The translations under genes were made by a program, and so were the position numbers. From positions 19,710,530 to 19,774,529 of the forward strand of contig OZ035962.1 in the NCBI GenBank assembly GCA_964034945.1: a DNA stretch of 64,000 nt, in the 5' to 3' direction. The notes under the pieces are model-generated. The model did not search any database, was not told the origin of the DNA, and worked only from the letters and a program-made list of their open reading frames with translations. This document shows positions 57,436 to 64,000 of the stretch, one piece after another (position 1 is the stretch's first letter; each line of letters starts with the position of its first letter). The DNA is from Chrysopilus asiliformis. Lineage: Eukaryota; Arthropoda; Insecta; Diptera; Rhagionidae.

Positions 57436-57759
57436 AATATAGGTAAAGCGGTTGTTACAATTACGCATACCCGGCGTGAAGCTCTCTTTTACATATTTAC
57501 GACTCTTAAGCAAGTATAATGGCGAAGCAAATTTTTCGGAAATGGTCCTGTTAATATTTTTAATGTTCAAAAAGTTCAGAACTCGTATATATCACTTTGA
57601 ACGCCTTCATTCAAGCACTTTCACCTTTTATGCTTTAGCTTTGTTTCGTACGTATTTAATAAGTTTAAAGGTGATCGTGAAAAGTTCTAGTATATCTAGA
57701 TATGCAAGAAGTAAAACAAAAATGAATTGCATTAGGAAAATTTTACAAACTTTTTAATA

Positions 57760-58985
57760 TTTGGTATTCTTTTTCCTTTATATTGTGTAAAGAAATAGTT
57801 TCTGTTTTCACGCCATACGTTCTTGTTGAAAATTAACCTCATTAATTGCACTGAAAAAATTTGCGCAGATTTATTATTGTTGGTATCTCTTGTTTCTAAT
57901 TCACTTCGAGTTTTAATAAATGAGAGTGAATATCGCGATTTTATAGATTTTTGAGGAATCCAACATAAGGTATGAAAATCTATTTTTTATGCTGATAAAT
58001 GCTGATGTGCAAGTTACACATGACAAAGAAATTTTAGGATGTGTGAAAATCGTTTGTTTTTACACATTTTTTGCAAGCTCAGAATTGGACTCGATAAAAT
58101 ATCTTTCATTTCCTAATTTAGTGTAGCCAAAACAAACAAAAATTCAAGAAGAACAAAAAAAAAATGCCAGCACGAAACAAGTCTTTCTTAAATCTGTGTT
58201 ATGCATTACACGTAATCGTTAAATGTCTTTATCTAATTTAAATTTAGATTTGGACACGTGTAAGTAATAGATTTTTCAGCTTCTCTTTTGTCTTACTGCG
58301 CGGCGCGGCGTCACAAGCATAGTGGTTTTAACGTTTTTGGTGATATCTACGTCTGCATATATAGGACAATATTTTAAAAGGCTATGTAGTGATAGCTACA
58401 TATGTAGTATAGGTATTATTTTAAAAACCTCTCGAACTTGTGCGATATATTCGACTTAAGATGAGAAGAGAATCTGCGAATTTTATTACCCGCTTTTATA
58501 TTAAACGTGAAGCATAAACTTATAAAAACATTGACAATTTGATTGGAGCCAAACCCCAAAATATAAGTCAATCACTACAGTTTTCTTTTACAATTTTATT
58601 GCGTTATCAATCAAGCGGCAAAAATTTAATTAAAATCTAATTGATTGGAAAAACAGAAGGGACGGTACGGTCTATAATTGAACGATTATATTGAACGTTT
58701 TATTAGAATCTTTTGGAAACATAAAAATGATAAAAAGGCATATTTTGGCATACATTTTTTTCCCTTGTAATTGAATTATTTTTTGCAATTTTCCTTGTTG
58801 TACACTCATACTCTCGATTACAATCACGTTTATTTTTTTTTAAATTATTATTTTGAATTAGCATTGAAAAAAATAGGTGATTTTTTTTATAAACTTTGAT
58901 CCAGACGTGAAGTTGGAAATTCAATGAAACCACAATTTAAAAGATTTAATAAGTTTAAAGCGACGAAGCAAGTTGCTTTTACGAT
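57760..58985. other. Unassigned AT-rich stretch
   Basis: No gene or element borders recognised. Confidence 0.3.
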
Positions 58986-58992
58986 AAAATCA

Positions 58993-59226
58993 GGGCACCA
59001 ATCATGTATTCCGACGCGTCTCTGACTTTCGACTTCGACGCAGCTTTTAACTCTTGACTTCGCCATATCTGCAGCTTGAAATTTCGCGGAATCGTCATTA
59101 TGAATCGAAACGTGATTCTGACTGTCACTCCAGGAAATTTGAAGATGCTGATATGGCGAAGTCAAGAGTTAAAAGCTACGTCGAAGTCGAAAGACAGAGA
59201 CGCGTCGGAATACATGATTGGTGCCC
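58993..59226. mobile_element. Foldback element with GC-richer arms
   Basis: Arms of about 95 bases start GGGCACCAATCATGTATTCC, then GACGCGTCTCTG and GACTTCGACG..CTTTTAACTCTTGACTTCGC, mirrored at right. ORFs on both strands are mirror images of each other (both read MAKSRVKS..VE). No obvious target duplication. Confidence 0.7.
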
Positions 59227-59229
59227 AGG

Positions 59230-60100
59230 AAGTTGAAACACAAATGCTAAATAAATATTAAAAGAAAGCTCGATCTAGATTAGGAGCGATATGTTTGACA
59301 ATTTCCAGTTTCTCAATAATCCATAAATGCTGATGTTCAAATTTTACATGACAAAGAAATCTTTCAATGACGGTATTAAGCATTAAATGGTATTGCACGA
59401 AATTACATTTTAGAACAATTTGAAATCATAACTCATGAAACCACAATAAACATTTTAAACGTTGTTTTTTGTAATTTCAACTTATTTTTGAATTTTTTGT
59501 TGCCCCACTGTCTATTTTGGTGTATGGCACGAATCTGCCACTAGAAGTGTGTCTAATATAGTGGCCGATGCGTGGTACACACAAAAAATGCCAATGGGCT
59601 ACATAATATGAAAAAGATACAATGGTACGAGATTTGGTTCAGCTTCAAACACTAATGATCCAGCCTAAAACGATGGTGATTCAGCCTAAACCGCTGGCGA
59701 AAGCGATCTGATATCGCAAGGATCTATGGCACAGTGTTAATGTCAAATGATCGTCGATTGCAGCTAAATTTTTATGATTTTATTTAATATTAATTCTTTT
59801 CTTTTTAGGGTTTTACTTTTATATTTTCGTTGACGAGGATAAGCCTTGCCACGTTTACGAGGACTTGTTCGTCCCTTTGGCAGTGCTCATGAACGACCAT
59901 CAAAAGTGCACACAGAGAAAAAAAAATAGTGAATCTATTTTATAATGTGTAATCATGACAATTGCTAAAATAGTTAATTTCAATTATTAAAATAGTTAAC
60001 TTCAGTTACAAAAATAGTCAATTTAACCACAAAATAGTAAATTTTACTATTAAGTAGTTAAATTTATTATAAAAATACCCGTAATTGAATTTATAAGGGT
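59230..60100. other. Unassigned stretch
   Basis: 59930-60080 repeats AATAGTTAATTT/ACAAAATAGTAAATTT phrases. No gene seen. Confidence 0.3.
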
Positions 60101-60104
60101 AAAA

Positions 60105-60800
60105 CGTTTTTAGACTAGCATTTTACATAACACACCCATACATCAAAATGCAATCCGACAACTACTTCCTTCTCCCATATAAATCGATGTTTTTTTTTCA
60201 ATTTTCTCGAAAATGGTGAGTCGTATTGAAAAATTTATAAAGGTAAAATGTGTTTAGAATTAGATTTTACATAATTTATCTAGACACCAAAATCCAATCG
60301 AACCACCCCCTTTCCCCTCTCCTATACAAATGGATTTTTCTAAATAAACATTTTGCCTGTCATCTTATAAAGTATAGCTGCGTACCCGTCGTTGCCGGGT
60401 TAAGTTTTTTCAAATTATTTTTTTTGACGGTCTATGTTGGAGCTAAACTTCGGGCCAAACGGCTCGGTAGTTTCCCAATCGGCTCGGTAGTAGCGAAAGG
60501 GCAACATAGAGGAAGAGCTAAGTTTCGAGATCACTTTACCCCCTCCCCTTACTCCCCCACCACTCATAGCGCAAAAACTAAGTTTCGAAATCACTTTATC
60601 CCCTCCCCTTACTCCCCCACTACTCGGGCTACTTTTCTGTATGCCTATGTTGGAACCAGAACTACCACAGACACTCATGGCAAATTTCAAGTCAATCGGT
60701 TCAGCCGTTTTTGCGTGAAAGAAAAACAGACAGACAGACCCCAACTCATTTTAATATATTAGTATGATTTGACGATTGGCCCTTGCCAATTGTAGCTTTT
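60105..60800 (+). mobile_element. Mini-me-like element interrupted by a Helitron
   Basis: Interior units (CTCGAAAATGGTGAGTCGTA, ATGGATTTTTCTAAATAAAC) continue after the Helitron as TTTGACGATTGGCCCTTGCC and TTGTAGCTTTTCTTATG, co-linear with 20.40-20.55 kb. Confidence 0.65.
60375..60767 (-). mobile_element. Non-autonomous Helitron, subfamily A
   Basis: Minus strand: TCATACTAATATATTAAAAT after A, to CCCGGCAACGACGGGTACGC then AGCTA followed by T; the last G of CTAG is missing. The unoccupied paralogue at 20.50 kb reads GAGTATTTGACG, fixing both borders at an A/T junction without duplication. Confidence 0.82.
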
Positions 60801-62380
60801 CTTATGTTTACTTCTAAGATGTCTATTAAATAAATAAGATGTTTATTAAATTAGTTTGAAATATTTGCTACCACACTCCTGAATTCTAGTTCTGTATAAA
60901 TTCTTGAAAAAAATGGTTATTTCTCTTTAATTAAGAGTTTTGGCTTGGAAAATACAAATGGGCTATTTAAATACCTCCAGAAAAATTGAAATACCTCTTT
61001 TCTATTTTAAAAAATATACACATACATTTTGGAGATTATTATCTGATGATTTAATTAATTGTTTTGGGTAAACATATTTTAATTCGAATTTTATGTATTA
61101 ATTTGTAAAAGATTATAAACTGAAAGCGTAAAGCCTAAATTCCATATTCAACAAAAAAAAAATATGAAATAAAACATCGTTAAAGTGAAACCTATGCTTA
61201 CAAAATAAAGAAGAATTAAGAAGCCGAACCAAACCAAGCAAATCGAAGATCAATGGCAAACGACCTTCAATTTGTTAAATTTGAAAAACAAAAAATTGTG
61301 ATTATAACCACTTATTATTTAACAAGTAAGTATAAGAAAGCACAAAATCCACTCCAGTAAACATTAACGTTTCTTCAATTGATTTAAGAAATTGAGTGTG
61401 AAAAGTCAAATGCCCGAAAGCCAAGAGATTTCTTAACACCGTCATTTACGAGGTGTAATATGTTAGCAATCAAAGATTCCTTCGTTTGTCTTTTTCGAAT
61501 AGATCTTCAAATATCGACCACGTTACCTTCGGTGTTATGTGGATTCTTTCCAGGTATAGAAAATGTGTGGGCAGGTGAATAACCGAAAAAAGTGACCAAA
61601 GAAAATAGAAAGAAAACCTTCTGTGTTCTACTCCCATATAGGTAGGTACAACTCTTGACCTAAGACTGCCTGAATGGAATCGATCTGTGGTTGAGTCTAG
61701 TCATGGATCTACCTGAAGTCACACAAAACTATAAGAAGAAGTGAATAATCCAAACAATTTCCTAACTCATTGAGTTGAATTAAAATCGATTATCGGTGAT
61801 TAACTTATAGAGAATCTAACTGTAGATAATTACCCCCCATTGTGAATATGTTTTTAAATATAAAATATTTTATGTCTTCAACTCGTCATTTTCTTATTGT
61901 GGGTTTTGGAAGTAATTATATGGGATTTTTTTTAACTGCAATTTCAAATTTGTAGATATCAACTGGCTGAAAAAAGTTGCGGCTAATTTCTTTTTAACAC
62001 ATCTTATGACTGCGATGGTAAGCGATGGTGGAATGGTGCTAAAGTGACTGGTTTGACTACAATGATTTTTATGCGTTTTTGAAACTCAAATTGTCACAAA
62101 TTCATCCTGCATCAAACAAATTTTTCTCCCACTACGATTAAAGTTTGTCTTTGCATTCATTTCTGAAGAAATCAAAATAGTCTCCTCTATTTTTATCCGA
62201 GAAAACATTCCAAAAGATATTACGAAGTTTTTAGGATTTTCTCGAAAACGGCTCAAATTTTATACTTTTCGATTTTATCTGGTCTTTTAAGCGAAAAACG
62301 TTCTGAACTGTTTTTATTTAAAGCAAATAGTCTACATATCCTGGATTCGAATAAAAATACGTTCAAAAACTCAAGGAGCT
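60800..62380. other. Unassigned AT-rich stretch
   Basis: No gene or element borders recognised. Confidence 0.3.
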
Positions 62381-62384
62381 ACAT

Positions 62385-62603
62385 TTAAAAAGCAAAACGA
62401 AACCCAAAGCGCGATTTCAAAATTTCTTTCTTGGAGTGGTACAAAAATAAGCAATAAATAAATTCGATTCTAAGAAAATGATGGTGATATGTGACTATAA
62501 TAAATAAAATTGTCCATGATAAAACAGCAGATGCAGTGCCAATTCTAATATTATGTTTGGAATTTAATTGAAATCCCGGACGTACATAAATTTTAGGTTT
62601 CAT
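62385..62603 (-). CDS. Hypothetical ORF with one membrane segment
   Basis: ATG in a fair context (CAACAATGAA) opens 72 codons with a hydrophobic stretch SAVLSWTILFIIV at about residues 26-38 and a basic end. No promoter motif at correct spacing, no donor and no family match could be seen. In AT-rich DNA an ORF of this size can arise by chance. Confidence 0.15.
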   Translation of the reverse strand: MKPKIYVRPGFQLNSKHNIRIGTASAVLSWTILFIIVTYHHHFLRIEFIYCLFLYHSKKEILKSRFGFRFAF

Positions 62604-63039
62604 TGTTGCAGGTCAGACAGTGAGTACTAAATTAATCTTCAGCCAACTTAATTTGCCTCAACGGAATACATAATGATATGTAATAAATGTTTGTATTTTC
62701 AAATGGTCAATATACGATTTTTCAACTTGTAGGAAAGTTCTTTTGATTAACCCTTCCGTGCTGTAGCTGTTGTGCTTTCAAATTTACAAACTTATACTTA
62801 TCTTGAAAACATAGCTTAATCCACCTAATAGGGAGGTTATATCTTTCTTACACAATCAATCCTGAAATAATGAATATAAGTGGGTATAATGCTTAAAGCT
62901 TTTATACAAAAACATTTCACAACTCGAGAACTAACAGAAGTAGAAAGTTGAAATTTGGCATACAACAGGCTTTTGCCCAAAGATAAATCTCTTTCGTAAA
63001 TGGGAAAAATCGAACCACCCAAATTGAACCGCCCGTGGA

Positions 63040-63370
63040 AATATATACAATTGATGCGGTTTTATCGAAAACTGTGCATCTTATCTGAAAATTTATTAAG
63101 ACGAAATATGTTTAGAGACTCATTCCATACATCAAAATCCAATCGGCTACTCCTTCTTCCCTCTCCCATACAAATGGGTATTTTTTTCAATTTTCTCGAA
63201 AACGGCTGATTTTTTCAAAAAAATGGTTTAAACAAAAAGTGTTTAGAATATGACTCTACATAACTCCAAAATTCATCAGAATTCAATCGGACAACAGCGC
63301 CCCCCTCCCTCATACAAATGGAAAAGATTTTTACGAATATCTCGAAAACGGTTCATTTTTTCCAAAATCC
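63040..63370 (+). mobile_element. Mini-me-like interior units
   Basis: Two and a half units with TATCGAAAACTGTGCATCTT, CTCGAAAACGGCTGATTTTT and CTCGAAAACGGTTCATTTTT, each followed by the TTTAGA..CATCA..AATCGG block. Confidence 0.55.
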
Positions 63371-63374
63371 TAGG

Positions 63375-64000
63375 GTTCTATGGAATGATAACAGCTTTCG
63401 AATGCAAAAAACTACGTCAAAGTTGGGTTATAATATTCGTTACATAAATACTTATACGAACAAATACACGAACACACACATATATAGAGATGTTGCGGAC
63501 TCATCTAATAATGGGTATATGTCCCGGGACGTGCGTTTTAATTTCGGGAATTGGAGTGATGTAAGAAAGGTAAAAATCGTAAGAAATTAAAATAACTTTC
63601 ATGACATTTGTATAATTTTGACGACCAAATTATTCTAGAATGATAAGTGTTTTTATTTTTCAATATTTTCCTAAAAAAATGTAAGTATTTTGGCTTCGAA
63701 TTATTCGTCTTGTAAGTCATTAATCTAATTGTAAGATGTAAAAAATTAAAATCTGCATCAAAAAAGAAAATACCGACAAAACAATGTACTATACAGACTC
63801 GTATGCCGATTAATTGTAAAACAATCAGCAATTTACGCTGATTCACTAAATTTTTCTACGCTTTATAGCAATTACCTTCAATTTTATATTTTGTCACTAA
63901 TGCCATTGCTTATAGACGGAAATATATATGTATGAGTCTAAAGATAAATCTGGAATTTTGATCTGAATTGAAGTTTCCCAGATTCGACGCTAATGAAATT
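63375..64000. other. Unassigned AT-rich stretch
   Basis: No supported gene; the 102-codon minus-strand ORF here is low-complexity and lacks any domain. Confidence 0.3.

Overview
This is nuclear DNA from an insect, most likely a fly (Diptera). The evidence is an AT-rich background with very low gene density, large introns with GT..AG borders, TATA/initiator promoters of arthropod type, and many copies of a dispersed element that looks like the dipteran mini-me/DINE-like family (a TATACCC start, an internal GTCY microsatellite and a conserved tail). There are no bacterial operons, rRNA genes or CRISPR arrays. Nearly all long open frames come from simple repeats or transposons.

Host genes, all on the minus strand: (1) the 5' part of a multiplexin-type (collagen XV/XVIII) gene. 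A signal-peptide exon (40424-40508) splices in frame across a 17.8 kb intron to an exon (22123-22661) encoding most of a thrombospondin-N/laminin-G domain. The collagenous and endostatin parts were not found and probably lie below position 1. (2) A TATA-driven first coding exon (12943-13092) with a hydrophobic leader and unknown identity. (3) A compact two-exon gene (54162-54741) for a secreted threonine-rich, mucin-like protein, with a TATA box and initiator. Weaker candidates are a plus-strand leader exon at 51783-51824 and ORFs at 45.3, 57.1 and 62.4 kb.

The rest is largely mobile DNA in nested layers. I recognise PIF/Harbinger-like MITEs with TTA/TAA target duplications (1.0, 1.4, 23.5, 23.7, 33.1, 47.1 kb); pogo-like elements with TA duplications (4.8, 9.0, 33.1, 40.7, 50.2 kb), one with a decayed transposase tail ending in a PHD-like finger; two piggyBac-like MITEs at TTAA (6.2, 17.4 kb); non-autonomous Helitrons inserted between A and T (10.8, 25.8, 35.6, 41.2, 49.4, 55.9, 60.4 kb); mini-me-like copies; two tRNA-derived SINE families; and a mariner-type transposase fragment at 38.0 kb. 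Several insertions can be checked against an unoccupied related copy inside this same window.

Region by region: 0-12.5 kb is dense nested transposons; 12.9-17 kb is mostly unique AT-rich sequence around the unidentified first exon; 17-22 kb is mixed; 22-40.5 kb is the multiplexin intron with at least fifteen insertions; 40.6-42.4 kb is a pogo-like relic split by a Helitron; 43-53 kb is mixed unique and repeat sequence; 53-55 kb holds a SINE and the mucin-like gene; 56-64 kb is repeats and unassigned AT-rich DNA.
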